Below, piece by piece: positions 32,934-41,976 of a stretch of 64,000 nt of DNA. This stretch comes from Terrabacter terrigena (GTDB taxonomy: Bacteria > Actinomycetota > Actinomycetes > Actinomycetales > Dermatophilaceae): assembly GCF_042676085.1 (NCBI RefSeq), contig NZ_JBHTKH010000001.1, forward strand, positions 186,001 through 250,000. The letters are read 5' to 3'. The notes under the pieces are model-generated. The model was not told the origin of the DNA, ran no database searches, and was given only the letters and a program-made list of their open reading frames with translations. The stretch's first letter is position 1. Every line of letters starts with the position of its first letter. The position numbers and the translations under genes are program-made.

Positions 32934-35900
32934 TCAGGCCGGCTGGTCGGCGACGTCACGCAGGCGCTGCGAGACGACCGTCGTCACACCGTCGCCGCGC
33001 ATGCTGACGCCGTAGAGGGCGTCGGCGATCTCCATCGTCTTCTTCTGGTGCGTGATGACGATGAGCTGGGAGCTGTCGCGCAGCTCCTCGAAGAGCGTGA
33101 TGAGGCGGCCGAGGTTGGCATCGTCGAGCGCGGCCTCCACCTCGTCCATGATGTAGAAGGGCGAGGGGCGCGCCTTGAAGATCGACACGAGGAGCGCCAC
33201 CGCCACGAGCGACCGCTCTCCGCCGGAGAGCAGCGAGAGCCGCTTGATCTTCTTGCCCGGCGGCCGGGCCTCGACCTCGAGCCCGGTCGTGAGCATGTTG
33301 GACGGGTCGGTGAGCACCAGGCGCCCCTCACCACCGGGGAAGAGCCGCTGGAAGACGCGCTCGAACTGGACCGCCGTGTCCTCGAACGCCTCGGCGAAGA
33401 CGCGCTCGACGCGCTCGTCGACCTCCTTGACGATGTCGAGCAGGTCGCGCTTGGAGCTCTTGAGGTCCTCGAGCTGCTCGGTGAGGAACTTGTGGCGCTC
33501 CTCGAGGGCCGAGAACTCCTCCAGCGCAAGGGGATTGATGCGGCCGAGGGCGTTCAGCTTGCGCTCGGCCTGCCGCAGCCGCTTCTCCTGTGCCTCACGG
33601 ACGAACGGGATCGGGTCGGGCCGGCCCGCGTCGGGATCGGCGTCGGGGTCGGGCACGAACGGGACGAGCTGGTGCGGGCCGAACTCCTCGACGAGGTCGG
33701 ACGGCGCGATGCCGAGCTCCTCGACCGCCTTCGTCTCGAGCTGCTCGATGCGCAGCCGCTGCTGGGTGCGGGCCACCTCGTCGCGGTGCACCGTGTCGGT
33801 GAGCTCGCGCAGCTCGGCCTGGAGCACCCCGATGTCGCGCCGGACCACGGCGAGCTCGGCGTCGCGTTCGGTGCGCTCGGCCTCGCCGGCGGCCCGGGCA
33901 CGGCCGGCCTCCTCGGCCGACTCGGCGAGCAGCCCGTGGGCCCACTCGGCCGCGGTGCGCACGGCCTCCGCGATCGATGCCTCACGTTGGCGGCGGGCGC
34001 GCCGCTCGGCGAGGCGCTCGCGGGCCTGCTCCTCGTGCAGGGCTCCGCGCTCGAGCGCCTCGGCGCGGTCCTTGAGGGCGCGGGCGCGCTCCTCGCGGGT
34101 GCGCAGGGCCAGGCGCAGCTCCGTCTCGGCGGCGCGCGACTCGCGCGCGACGGCCTCGAGCCGGTCGCGCTCCTCGGTCGACGGGTCGTCGACGAAGTCG
34201 CCCTCGCCGCTGGCCGCCTCGAGACGCTCGGTGAGCTCGGCGTGCTCGGTCTGGTCGGCCTCGAGGGCCGCTGTCGCGTCGGCGATCGCCCGCTCGGTGC
34301 GCTCGACCTCGGCACGCGCGGCGCGCAGGGTCTGCCCCAGCGAGCCCAGCTTCTCCGCGATGGCCGCCATGCGGGCATCGCTCTCGTTGAGCCGCTCCAG
34401 CGCCGCCTCGACGGCGTCGGCCAGCTCGGCGCGGGTCGACTCGGCTCCGGCGACCCGGAACCGGGCCTCCTCGCCCTCGCGAGCGGCACGGGCCATGGCG
34501 TCCTGGGCGTCGTCGAGCGCGGCCTGCAGCTCGATGAGGCTCGGCGCGGCGTTGCTGCCGCCGCGCACGGCGCCGGGAGCGTAGACGTCACCCATCCGGG
34601 TCACGGCCGTGACGCCGCTGTGGGTGCGCACGACGTCTCGGGCGGTTGCACCGTCGGGCACGAGCGCGACTCGCTCGAGCACCTGGTCGAGGGCGGGGCG
34701 CACCGAGGCGGGGCACTCGACGACGTCGCGCGCCCACCGCGAGCCTCCGGGCAGCGTCGGCCAGCCCGTGTGGTCGACGGCACCCGCCGACTCGGCGACG
34801 AGCAGGCTCGCGCGGCCGTGGTCGCCCTCGCGCAGTGACTCGAGAGCCGCGGCCGCGGCGTCGAGGGAGCCCACGGCGAGCGCTTCGGCAGCCGAGCCGA
34901 GGGCGGCGGCGACGGCGTTCTCGAGCCCCGTCTCGACCGTGACGAGCGATGCGACGGAGCCGAGGATCTCGTGGCCGTCGTCGGCGGCGGCGAGCAGCGC
35001 AGCAGCGCCGTCCTTGCGGCTCAGGCTGAGCCCGAGCGCCTCGACCCGCGCGGCAGCGGTGGTGCGGGCTCGCTCGGCCGTGGCCTCGGCCTCCTTCCAG
35101 CGGGCGAGCTCGGCCTCGGCCGCGTCGAGACGCGCGGCGGCCTCCTCGTAGGCGGTGTCGAGGCCCTCCTCGCCCTCCTCGTCCTGGGCGACGCTGGCCT
35201 CGAGACGCGAGAACTCTCGCTCGGCCTCGGCCGCACGGGCCTGCGCCGCCTCGATGGTGCCGCGCAGGCGGCCAACCTCGGCCTCGCGAGCCTCGATGCG
35301 CGACGCCTTGGCGCCGACCTGGCCGCCGAGCTTGGCAAGGCCTTCGCGGCGGTCGGCGGCCGCTCGCGCCTCGCGCTGCAGCCGCGCGGTCTCCTCGGCG
35401 TGGCCGCGCTCGGCCTCCGCCCGGCCGGTTACGGCGTCCTCGAGGGCTGCCTGCGCCTCGGCGATCTCCTCGAGCAGGTACGCCTCCTGCTCGCGCACCT
35501 CGGCGGCCTGGGCGCGCAGCTGCTCGGGGTCTCGGCTCTGGCCCGACTCCTCGGGCTCGTCGTCCTCGCTCAGCAGGCGTACGCGTTCAGCCGCGAGCGA
35601 GCGCGTCGAGGCCATCCGCTCGACGAGCCGGCCGAGCGCGACGTACTCGTCCTGGGCCTGGACGAGCGCGGGCCGGGCGGCCTCTGCGGCCTCCTCGAGC
35701 GAGCCCAGTCGGCTGGCCAGCTCGGCGATGGCCTCCTCGACCTCGGACCGCCGCTCGATGAGGGCCGACTCGTCGGCGACCTCCTGCTCCAGCGTCGAGG
35801 TCAGCTGGACGAGGTCGTCGGCGAGCAGGCGCAGCCGGGCGTCTCGGGCGTCGGTCTGGATGACGGCGGCCTTGCGGGCCGTCTCGGCCTGACGGCCCAG

Positions 35901-36512
35901 CGGGCCCAGCTGACGTCGGATCTCACCCGTGAGGTCGTGCACGCGGGTGAGGTTGGCCTCCATCGTCTCGAGCTTGCGAAGGGCGCGCTCCTTGCGCTTG
36001 CGGTGCTTGAGCACACCGGCGGCCTCCTCGATGAAGCCGCGGCGCTCCTCGGGGGTGGCGCGCAGCACCGTGTCGAGCTGGCCCTGGCCGACGATGACGT
36101 GCATCTCACGGCCGATGCCGCTGTCGGAGAGCAGCTCCTGCACGTCGAGCAGCCGGCAGGGAGTGCCGTTGATGGCGTACTCGGACCCGCCGTTGCGGAA
36201 CATCGTGCGGGCGATGGTCACCTCGGTGTAGTCGATCGGCAGCGCACCGTCGGTGTTGTCGATGGTGAGCGCGACCTCGGCGCGTCCGAGCGGGGCCCGG
36301 CCCGAGGTGCCGGCGAAGATGACGTCCTCCATCTTGCCGCCGCGCAGCGACTTGGCGCCCTGCTCCCCCATCACCCACGCGAGCGCGTCGACGACGTTGC
36401 TCTTGCCGGAGCCGTTGGGGCCGACGATGCACGTGATGCCGGGCTCGAGGCGCATGTGGGTCGCCGAGGCGAAGGACTTGAAGCCCTTCAGGGTGAGGCT
36501 CTTGACGTACAC
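32934..36512 (-). CDS. smc: Chromosome segregation protein SMC
   Basis: Condensin ATPase that organises and segregates the nucleoid. Head: VKSLTLKGFKSFASAT and Walker A GPNGSGKSNVVDALAWVMGE; long coiled coils (about 170-500 and 660-1010); hinge (about 510-660) with GVTAVTRMGDVYAPGAVRGG; C-terminal head with LSGGERSLVAVALL and IMDEVEAALDDANL. 1192 residues, the usual size. The open frame extends 82 codons upstream, but the family start VYVKSLTLKGF is at GTG 36512. The reverse strand of the coiled-coil region is also open for long stretches, a codon-bias artefact. Confidence 0.98.
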   Translation of the reverse strand: MYVKSLTLKGFKSFASATHMRLEPGITCIVGPNGSGKSNVVDALAWVMGEQGAKSLRGGKMEDVIFAGTSGRAPLGRAEVALTIDNTDGALPIDYTEVTIARTMFRNGGSEYAINGTPCRLLDVQELLSDSGIGREMHVIVGQGQLDTVLRATPEERRGFIEEAAGVLKHRKRKERALRKLETMEANLTRVHDLTGEIRRQLGPLGRQAETARKAAVIQTDARDARLRLLADDLVQLTSTLEQEVADESALIERRSEVEEAIAELASRLGSLEEAAEAARPALVQAQDEYVALGRLVERMASTRSLAAERVRLLSEDDEPEESGQSRDPEQLRAQAAEVREQEAYLLEEIAEAQAALEDAVTGRAEAERGHAEETARLQREARAAADRREGLAKLGGQVGAKASRIEAREAEVGRLRGTIEAAQARAAEAEREFSRLEASVAQDEEGEEGLDTAYEEAAARLDAAEAELARWKEAEATAERARTTAAARVEALGLSLSRKDGAAALLAAADDGHEILGSVASLVTVETGLENAVAAALGSAAEALAVGSLDAAAAALESLREGDHGRASLLVAESAGAVDHTGWPTLPGGSRWARDVVECPASVRPALDQVLERVALVPDGATARDVVRTHSGVTAVTRMGDVYAPGAVRGGSNAAPSLIELQAALDDAQDAMARAAREGEEARFRVAGAESTRAELADAVEAALERLNESDARMAAIAEKLGSLGQTLRAARAEVERTERAIADATAALEADQTEHAELTERLEAASGEGDFVDDPSTEERDRLEAVARESRAAETELRLALRTREERARALKDRAEALERGALHEEQARERLAERRARRQREASIAEAVRTAAEWAHGLLAESAEEAGRARAAGEAERTERDAELAVVRRDIGVLQAELRELTDTVHRDEVARTQQRLRIEQLETKAVEELGIAPSDLVEEFGPHQLVPFVPDPDADPDAGRPDPIPFVREAQEKRLRQAERKLNALGRINPLALEEFSALEERHKFLTEQLEDLKSSKRDLLDIVKEVDERVERVFAEAFEDTAVQFERVFQRLFPGGEGRLVLTDPSNMLTTGLEVEARPPGKKIKRLSLLSGGERSLVAVALLVSIFKARPSPFYIMDEVEAALDDANLGRLITLFEELRDSSQLIVITHQKKTMEIADALYGVSMRGDGVTTVVSQRLRDVADQPA

Positions 36513-36665
36513 GAACGTGGGGTTCCTTCGGTGTCCTTCGGCGACGATCCCGGTCAGCGTACTAGCCACGGGGCTCGACCCCGGGGAGGTGAGCAGCGGC
36601 GGGACGACCGTGAGGCATACGGTGACAAGGTGACCGAGCAGGGGGGACGCGCCGAACCGCACACC

Positions 36666-37277
36666 GTGACCACGACCGAGCGGCTGCTCGAGGTCTACCC
36701 CGGCACCCCGGCGGCGAGCTCCGTCGCCAAGGAGTCGGCGACCCTCACCCCCAGCCACGTCCGGATCATCGGGGCGGCGCCGTTCGTGGTCGTCTCGACG
36801 GTGGGTGACGGCGGTCTCGACCAGTCACCGCGCGGCGACCGCCCGGGCTTCGTCGTCGTGCGCGACGAGCGCACCCTCGTCATCCCCGACCGTCGCGGCA
36901 ACAACCGGCTCGACACCCTGCGCAACGTCGTCGCCGACCCTCGCGTGGGACTGCTCTTCCTCGTTCCGGGGCTCGGCGAGGAGCTGCGTGTGCGCGGCAC
37001 CGCCGTCGTCTCGACCGACCCGGCCGAGCTGGCTCGCCACGAGGTCAGCGGTGTCCTCCCCGCATCCGTGCTCGTGGTCACCGTGCAGCGGGTCTACTTC
37101 CAGTGCGCGCGGGCGATCAAGCGGAGCCGCTTGTGGGACAACGAGTCCCGTGTCGACCCCAAGACGCTGCCGACGGCGGGCGACATGACCCGTGAGGCGG
37201 GCGGGTTCGGCTCCGACGAGGAGGCGGCGGCCTACGACGCGGCCCTCGACGCCCCACAGGACGCGACGCTCTACTGA
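36666..37277 (+). CDS. Pyridoxamine-5'-phosphate-oxidase-like FMN flavoprotein
   Basis: About 203 residues of the PPOX split-barrel fold, close to the MSMEG_1061-type family. Segments: APFVVVSTVGDGGLDQSPRG, GFVVVRDERTLVIPDRRGNN, LFLVPGLGEELRVRGTA and VYFQCARAIKRSRLWD; the Arg/Asn pattern RRGNNRLDTLRN is the FMN-binding stretch. Function is not known; relatives bind FMN or F420. Start: GTG 36666 (VTTTERLLEVYPG) is preferred; GTG 36630 is possible. Divergent from smc, convergent with the chorismate mutase gene. Confidence 0.78.
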   Translation: MTTTERLLEVYPGTPAASSVAKESATLTPSHVRIIGAAPFVVVSTVGDGGLDQSPRGDRPGFVVVRDERTLVIPDRRGNNRLDTLRNVVADPRVGLLFLVPGLGEELRVRGTAVVSTDPAELARHEVSGVLPASVLVVTVQRVYFQCARAIKRSRLWDNESRVDPKTLPTAGDMTREAGGFGSDEEAAAYDAALDAPQDATLY

Positions 37278-37309
37278 GTCGCCAGCGCCGGGCGGCCCCG
37301 GTCAGCCGT

Positions 37310-37612
37310 TCACTCGTCGCCGTTGGCGATGCGCTCGTGGTGGTGGATGACCTCGGCGATGATGAAGTTGAGGAACGACTCGGCGAAGACCGGGTCGAGC
37401 CCGGCGTCCTTCGCGAGCACCCGCAGCCGCGCGATCTGCCGCTCCTCGCGAGCCGGGTCGGCGGCGGGCAGGTGGTGCACGGCCTTGAGCTCGCCGACCT
37501 GCTGGGTGCACTTGAAGCGCTCGGCGAGCAGGTGGACGAGCGCAGCGTCGATGTTGTCGATGCTGCTGCGCAGCCGGCCGAGCTCGGCTGGGACCTCTGG
37601 CACGTCGCTCAC
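37310..37612 (-). CDS. Chorismate mutase, AroQ class
   Basis: 100-residue helical enzyme converting chorismate to prephenate for Phe/Tyr synthesis. It has LGRLRSSIDNIDAALVHLLAER (active-site Arg and helix 1), FKCTQQVGELKAVHHLP, RIARLR-type segment REERQIARLRVLAKDAGL and FAESFLNFIIAEVIHHHE. The long open frame upstream is not protein-like; GTG 37612 starts VSDVPEVPAELG. A weak hairpin (37288-37301) lies between its stop and the converging flavoprotein gene. A link to a prephenate pathway gene is not visible nearby. Confidence 0.88.
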   Translation of the reverse strand: MSDVPEVPAELGRLRSSIDNIDAALVHLLAERFKCTQQVGELKAVHHLPAADPAREERQIARLRVLAKDAGLDPVFAESFLNFIIAEVIHHHERIANGDE

Positions 37613-37631
37613 GCTCGCCAGCCTAGGCCGG

Positions 37632-37931
37632 TCAGCGCTCGACGAATCCGGAGGTTCCGTCCCTCGGAACGCCCTGCTGCACGACCACGGTCTCCACCCT
37701 CCCCGGTCGGCGTGTCGTCGACGGGTCCTCGCGCAGCAGCGCCTCGAGACGCTCCACCGCGGCGACGCTCCCCTGCGCGACCACCTCGACCCGCCCGTCT
37801 GCCGTGTTGCGGGCATGACCCACCAGCCCCAGCTCGAGAGCCCGGGCCCGCGTCCACCAGCGGAACCCCACACCCTGCACGCGGCCCCGCACGAACATCG
37901 TCACCCGCACCGTCTCGCTGCCCACCCGCAC
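37632..37931 (-). CDS. acyP: Acylphosphatase
   Basis: About 99 residues; hydrolyses acyl-phosphates. The signature FVRGRVQGVGFRWWTRARA has the active-site Arg, and GLVGHARNTADGRVEVVAQG includes the catalytic Asn. The C-terminus is longer than usual, with GRVETVVVQQGVPRDGTSGF. The start is uncertain (GTG 37931, GTG 37925 or a later codon). A GTATGCCG word abuts the start at 37935-37942. It is next to smc in many bacteria; here it lies one gene away. Confidence 0.9.
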   Translation of the reverse strand: MRVGSETVRVTMFVRGRVQGVGFRWWTRARALELGLVGHARNTADGRVEVVAQGSVAAVERLEALLREDPSTTRRPGRVETVVVQQGVPRDGTSGFVER

Positions 37932-38071
37932 ACGGTATGCCGCCCGGCGGCGCGCCCGTTGCGCGCCTCGCGCGTGTGCCGCGTGGCGCCACAACGTCAG
38001 CCCCGTGCGTAACTATGCTCACGGCAGGCACAAGGGTGAGTCAGCTCACCGGGGCCCACGGAAGGAGCGAC

Positions 38072-40063
38072 GTGACGGCGTCGGCGATTTCTCGGGCGGC
38101 TGGCACGGGTCAGACCGCCGACACGGACAAGGGGGCGACCCCTTCCTCCGGGCGTGCCCGTCCCGCCCGCATCGAGGGCCTCGACGGCCTCCGGGCGCTC
38201 GCGATCACCGGTGTGCTCGTCTACCACCTCAACGCTGCGTGGCTGCCCGGCGGCTTCCTCGGCGTCGACGTCTTCTTCGTCGTGTCGGGCTTCCTCATCA
38301 CCACCCTGCTGGTGCGCGAGCACCACCGCACCGGGCGCATCGCGCTGGGTCGGTTCTGGGTGCGCCGGGCCCGGCGCCTGCTTCCCGCCCTGGTGCTCGT
38401 CGTCCTGACCAGCGTGCTCATCGCCCGACTCGTCAGCCAGGACCTCCTCGTCGACGTCGCGCGCCAGATGGTCGGGGCGCTCACCTTCTCGACGAACTGG
38501 CTCGAGGTCACGGCCGGCACCAGCTACTTCGACCAGACCGCCCCGCAGCTGTTCATGAACTTCTGGTCGCTCGCCGTCGAGGAGCAGTTCTACCTCGCCT
38601 GGCCGCTGGTGACGCTGGCCCTGCTGGCGGTGTCGAGTCGCATCCGCGTCGGCGTCGCCCTCGTCATCGGCGCCGCCTCGACCCTGCTCATGGCCCTGCT
38701 CGTCACGCCGGGCGTCGACGCGACACGCGTCTACTACGGCACCGACACCCACGTCATGGGCCTCATGGCCGGCGCCGCGCTCGCCTTCGCCTGGGCCAGC
38801 CCACGGCTGGCCATGCGGGTGGCCCCGTCACGCTGGGGTCGCCACGGCCGGTATGCCGTCCCGCTCGCCGGCGCGGTCCTGGTGGCCGAGATGGCCCTCC
38901 TCGACGAGCAGTCGCCACTGACCTTCCGTGGCGGCATCGCGGTGGCGACCATCGCCACTGCGGTGCTCGTCATGGGCGTCATCGAGCGGCGTCCCCACGG
39001 AGTCACAGTGCTGCAGCGGGTCGTGCGCCACCCCGCAGCCACGTGGGTCGGGGCGCGGTCGTACTCCATCTACCTCTGGCACTGGCCCGTCATCCTGCTC
39101 GTCGCCCTCGACAACCCGTCGGCGCCGGGCACGATGTCCCACCTGCTGACGCGCATCTGGTGCGTGCTCGTCACCCTGGCCCTGGCCGACCTGACCTACC
39201 GCTTCGTCGAGGCACCCTTCCGCACGCTCGGCTTCCGTGGCGTCGTCTCGAGCCTGCGTGCGAGGGCGACCTCCTTGACGCCGCGCGGCAAGCAGCTCGT
39301 CGCAGGCGTGGTCGCGGGCGTCGTCGTCGTCACGGCGGTCATCGTGGTCACGGCGCCCGACATGAGCGAGACGGCCCGCCTGCTCGCGCAGAACGAGGCC
39401 GCTGCCCAGTCGGACGACCCGGGCGTCGGCGCACCGACGCCGGGTGCGACCGCCCTGCCCACCCCCACGGGCCCTGACGCAGCTCCGGCGCCGACCCGCT
39501 CGGCCGCGGGCGGGCCAAGGGCCACCGACGCGTCGTTCACGATGCCCGCGGGCCCCGAGATCGACGCGTACGGTGACTCGATTATGGTGGGCAGCCTGCA
39601 GGCGCTGCGCTACTACTTCCCCGGCATCCGCATCGACGCGAAGTCCAACCGCCGGTGGTCCGACGGGCTCACCGAGGTCACGGCCCGGGGCGAGGCAAAC
39701 CGGCGGGCGGTCGTCCTCGCCTTCGGCACGAACGCCGGAGTCGACGAGGATGCCGTCCACGAGGTGCTCGACGCGCTCGGGCCCAAGCGCATGGTCGTCC
39801 TCGTCAACGTCATGGGCCCCTTCGCCCGCATCGACACCGACAACGCCACCCTCGAGCTCGTCGCACGGGGTCGCCCGAATGTCGTCGTCGCCGACTGGGC
39901 CGACGCGATCCGGGCACACCCCGAGCAGGTGCAGTCCGACCGGGTGCACCCCACCATCAAGGGCGCCCACCTCTTCTCGAAGACGGTGCGCCAGGCCCTG
40001 GCCGACCTCTCGCAGCGCAGCACCGGCAAGAAGGTCGTGCTCGAGGAGCTCCCCATCCCGTGA
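38072..40063 (+). CDS. OatA-like membrane acyltransferase with SGNH domain
   Basis: 663 residues. The acyltransferase-3 part (about 28-400, ten or more helices) has GLDGLRALAITGVLVYHLN, VSGFLITTLLVREH, FWVRRARRLLPALV, NFWSLAVEEQFYLAWPL and YSIYLWHWPVILL. A last helix (about 410-430) leads to a Pro/Ala linker and an outside SGNH hydrolase-like domain (about 490-650) with the nucleophile in YGDSIMVGS, a block AFGTNAGV and SDRVHPTIKG with Asp-x-x-His. Such two-part proteins O-acetylate peptidoglycan or other wall glycans. The GTG at 38072 has a strong GAAGGAG site 5 bases upstream. Confidence 0.92.
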   Translation: MTASAISRAAGTGQTADTDKGATPSSGRARPARIEGLDGLRALAITGVLVYHLNAAWLPGGFLGVDVFFVVSGFLITTLLVREHHRTGRIALGRFWVRRARRLLPALVLVVLTSVLIARLVSQDLLVDVARQMVGALTFSTNWLEVTAGTSYFDQTAPQLFMNFWSLAVEEQFYLAWPLVTLALLAVSSRIRVGVALVIGAASTLLMALLVTPGVDATRVYYGTDTHVMGLMAGAALAFAWASPRLAMRVAPSRWGRHGRYAVPLAGAVLVAEMALLDEQSPLTFRGGIAVATIATAVLVMGVIERRPHGVTVLQRVVRHPAATWVGARSYSIYLWHWPVILLVALDNPSAPGTMSHLLTRIWCVLVTLALADLTYRFVEAPFRTLGFRGVVSSLRARATSLTPRGKQLVAGVVAGVVVVTAVIVVTAPDMSETARLLAQNEAAAQSDDPGVGAPTPGATALPTPTGPDAAPAPTRSAAGGPRATDASFTMPAGPEIDAYGDSIMVGSLQALRYYFPGIRIDAKSNRRWSDGLTEVTARGEANRRAVVLAFGTNAGVDEDAVHEVLDALGPKRMVVLVNVMGPFARIDTDNATLELVARGRPNVVVADWADAIRAHPEQVQSDRVHPTIKGAHLFSKTVRQALADLSQRSTGKKVVLEELPIP

Positions 40064-41013
40064 CGAGTGACCCGACAGGCCCCGCGACGGCAGGCGTGTC
40101 CGGCGAGACGCGGGTGACCGAAGCGTCTAGCGCCACTGGTGCCATGGCGGCAGGCCGCACCGTCACGCTGGGCATCGTGTCACCCGGGGCCATGGGCAGC
40201 GCCCTCGGTCGGACGTGGGCCGCCGAGGGTCACCGGGTCGTGGCGACCGTCGCCGGTCGCAGCGAGCGCACCCGTGGGCTGGCGACCGGTCTCGAGCTGC
40301 TCCCCGACCTCGACGCCGTCGTGGCCACGAGTGACGTCGTGGTGAGCATCTGCCCGCCCTCGGCCGCCGAAGACGTGCTCACGGACGTCCTCGCAGCGGC
40401 CGCCCGCACCGACGCGTCCCCCGTGCTCCTCGATGCCAACGCCCTGGCCCCCGACGTCGTCGCGACCTTGGCCGCGCGGGCGTCCACGGCCGGGCTCGCC
40501 CTCGTCGACGGGTCGGTCAGTGGCGGTCCCCCGTCACCCGACGGTGACACGGTGCTCTACCTGTCCGGACCACGTGCCGACGAGATCGCGTCGCTGGCGG
40601 CTCGGCACCTCCGTCGCCGCGTGGTCGGGCCGCGGGTGGGCCAGGCATCGGCGGTGAAGATGTGCACCGCCTCCGTCTACAAGGGCACCACGGCGATCTG
40701 GGCGCAGGCGCTCGAGTCGGCCGAGGCCCTCGGCGTGCTCGACGTCGTGCTCCACGACCTCGGTGAGGAGTTCCCGCAGCAGGTCGCCGGGGCCGGGCGT
40801 CGCATCGCGGTGGCCACGGCCAAGAGCGACCGGTTCATCGCCGAGATGGAGCACATCGCCCGCACCCAGGCCGGCGCCGGCACGTCGCCCGAGCTGTTCG
40901 AGGGCATGGCCGCCGTCTACCGACGGCTGGCCGCGACGCCTCTCGCCGCCTCCAGCCCAGAGGAGGCGGCCGCACTCACAGACCTGCGCGAGGTCCTGTC
41001 CCGCCTCGTATGA
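40060..41013 (+). CDS. NAD(P)-dependent dehydrogenase, 6PGDH/3-hydroxyisobutyrate-like with DUF1932
   Basis: The Rossmann domain has GIVSPGAMGSALGRTWAAEG (G-x-x-x-x-G-x-x-G), SICPPSAAEDVLTDVLA, and the substrate motif VDGSVSGGPP, followed by the helical C-terminal DUF1932-like domain with KMCTASVYKGTTAIWAQALE. The catalytic Lys is probably in AVKMCTAS. Substrate not assignable. The GTG at 40060 overlaps the stop of the acyltransferase (GTGA); it adds about 28 residues before the fold, and ATG 40144 is an alternative. The overlap suggests co-expression with the acyltransferase. Confidence 0.75.
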   Translation: MTSDPTGPATAGVSGETRVTEASSATGAMAAGRTVTLGIVSPGAMGSALGRTWAAEGHRVVATVAGRSERTRGLATGLELLPDLDAVVATSDVVVSICPPSAAEDVLTDVLAAAARTDASPVLLDANALAPDVVATLAARASTAGLALVDGSVSGGPPSPDGDTVLYLSGPRADEIASLAARHLRRRVVGPRVGQASAVKMCTASVYKGTTAIWAQALESAEALGVLDVVLHDLGEEFPQQVAGAGRRIAVATAKSDRFIAEMEHIARTQAGAGTSPELFEGMAAVYRRLAATPLAASSPEEAAALTDLREVLSRLV

Positions 41014-41135
41014 CCCGGGCAGCCGCCGCGCCGGGCTGGTCGTCCGCGAGATCGCGCAGCACGGGTCGCTGGGAGTGCACCGGCCGCGCGATCACGCGCC
41101 GGATCTCGGGCCGGACCTCGCGCGGGGTTCCGGGT

Positions 41136-41972
41136 TCAGGTGGTGACGACGACCGGGTCGCCGACACGGATCGTGGCGCGGCTCGCGAGCGGCAGGACCG
41201 GTGTGAGCCTGATGCCGAACCACGTCGCACCGTCCCATCGCCGATGACGGGCCAGGGTGCGGATCGGCTCCTTGGCGCTGCGCAGGTCGGCGCGGTCGAT
41301 CGTCGTCATGACGCAGCGGTCGCAGATCATCGTGGCCCTGAACGGCACGTCACCGATGCGCACCGAGCGCCAGGCGTCCTCGGCGAACGGCTCGCCGCCC
41401 CCGACGACGACGTTGGGTCGCCACCGGTCGTGCCCGAGCGGGGCAGCGGGCTGCTCGCCGTGCTCCGTCGAGGTCTCGAGCAGCCAGTCGTTGAGGCGGG
41501 CCAGGGACGACTCCGACGTGACGTGGAGCGGAGCAGCGTCCGACAGCGAGTTGCGGTCGCCGTCGCGGCCGCCCATCTCGGGCCTGACGGGACGGTGGGT
41601 CTCGTCGTCCTGCCACACCAGGTGCAACGGGCGCCCGATCCGGGCGGACAGCCAGGCGTCGGCCTCGACACCGGCCGGCCGGGCACGGTCCTGACCGCTG
41701 AACGAGACCGCGACGGGCTCGGCGTGGCGCGGCGCAGCGACGTGCAGCTCCGCGCCGTCCGGACCGGTCAGGCGCACGCCCCCGTCGTCGGCCGGCTCGG
41801 CGCACAGACCGAGCAGGGCGTGCTCCTCTCGCGCCGTCACCTTGTCACCGGCGGGATCGACCACCGCCCAACGCCGGTCGCCCCGCAGCCCGACCTCCTC
41901 GACCTGCGCCTCGTCGACGTCGACGCCCGCCAGCGACTTGACTGGATAGGTCGTCAGCGCCGTGACGAGCAC
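41136..41972 (-). CDS. MOSC domain protein (YcbX/mARC-like)
   Basis: 278 residues. The N-terminal MOSC-N barrel has LTTYPVKSLAGVDVDEAQVE, GLRGDRRWAVVDPAG; the MOSC core has SESSLARLNDWL, RPNVVVGGGEPFAEDAW and the Cys segment MICDRCVMTTIDR. In YcbX and mARC this Cys binds the molybdenum cofactor, and with a ferredoxin partner reduces N-hydroxylated compounds. No ferredoxin domain is fused here. It lies 4 bases after the M3 peptidase stop on the same strand, so the two are probably one transcript. Confidence 0.88.
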   Translation of the reverse strand: MLVTALTTYPVKSLAGVDVDEAQVEEVGLRGDRRWAVVDPAGDKVTAREEHALLGLCAEPADDGGVRLTGPDGAELHVAAPRHAEPVAVSFSGQDRARPAGVEADAWLSARIGRPLHLVWQDDETHRPVRPEMGGRDGDRNSLSDAAPLHVTSESSLARLNDWLLETSTEHGEQPAAPLGHDRWRPNVVVGGGEPFAEDAWRSVRIGDVPFRATMICDRCVMTTIDRADLRSAKEPIRTLARHRRWDGATWFGIRLTPVLPLASRATIRVGDPVVVTT

Positions 41973-41976
41973 GCGG

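Noticed and set aside
33048..34838. Nearly 600-codon Leu/Gly/Arg-rich frame opposite smc
   Set aside because: It mirrors the coiled-coil codons of smc and has no start signal or domain.
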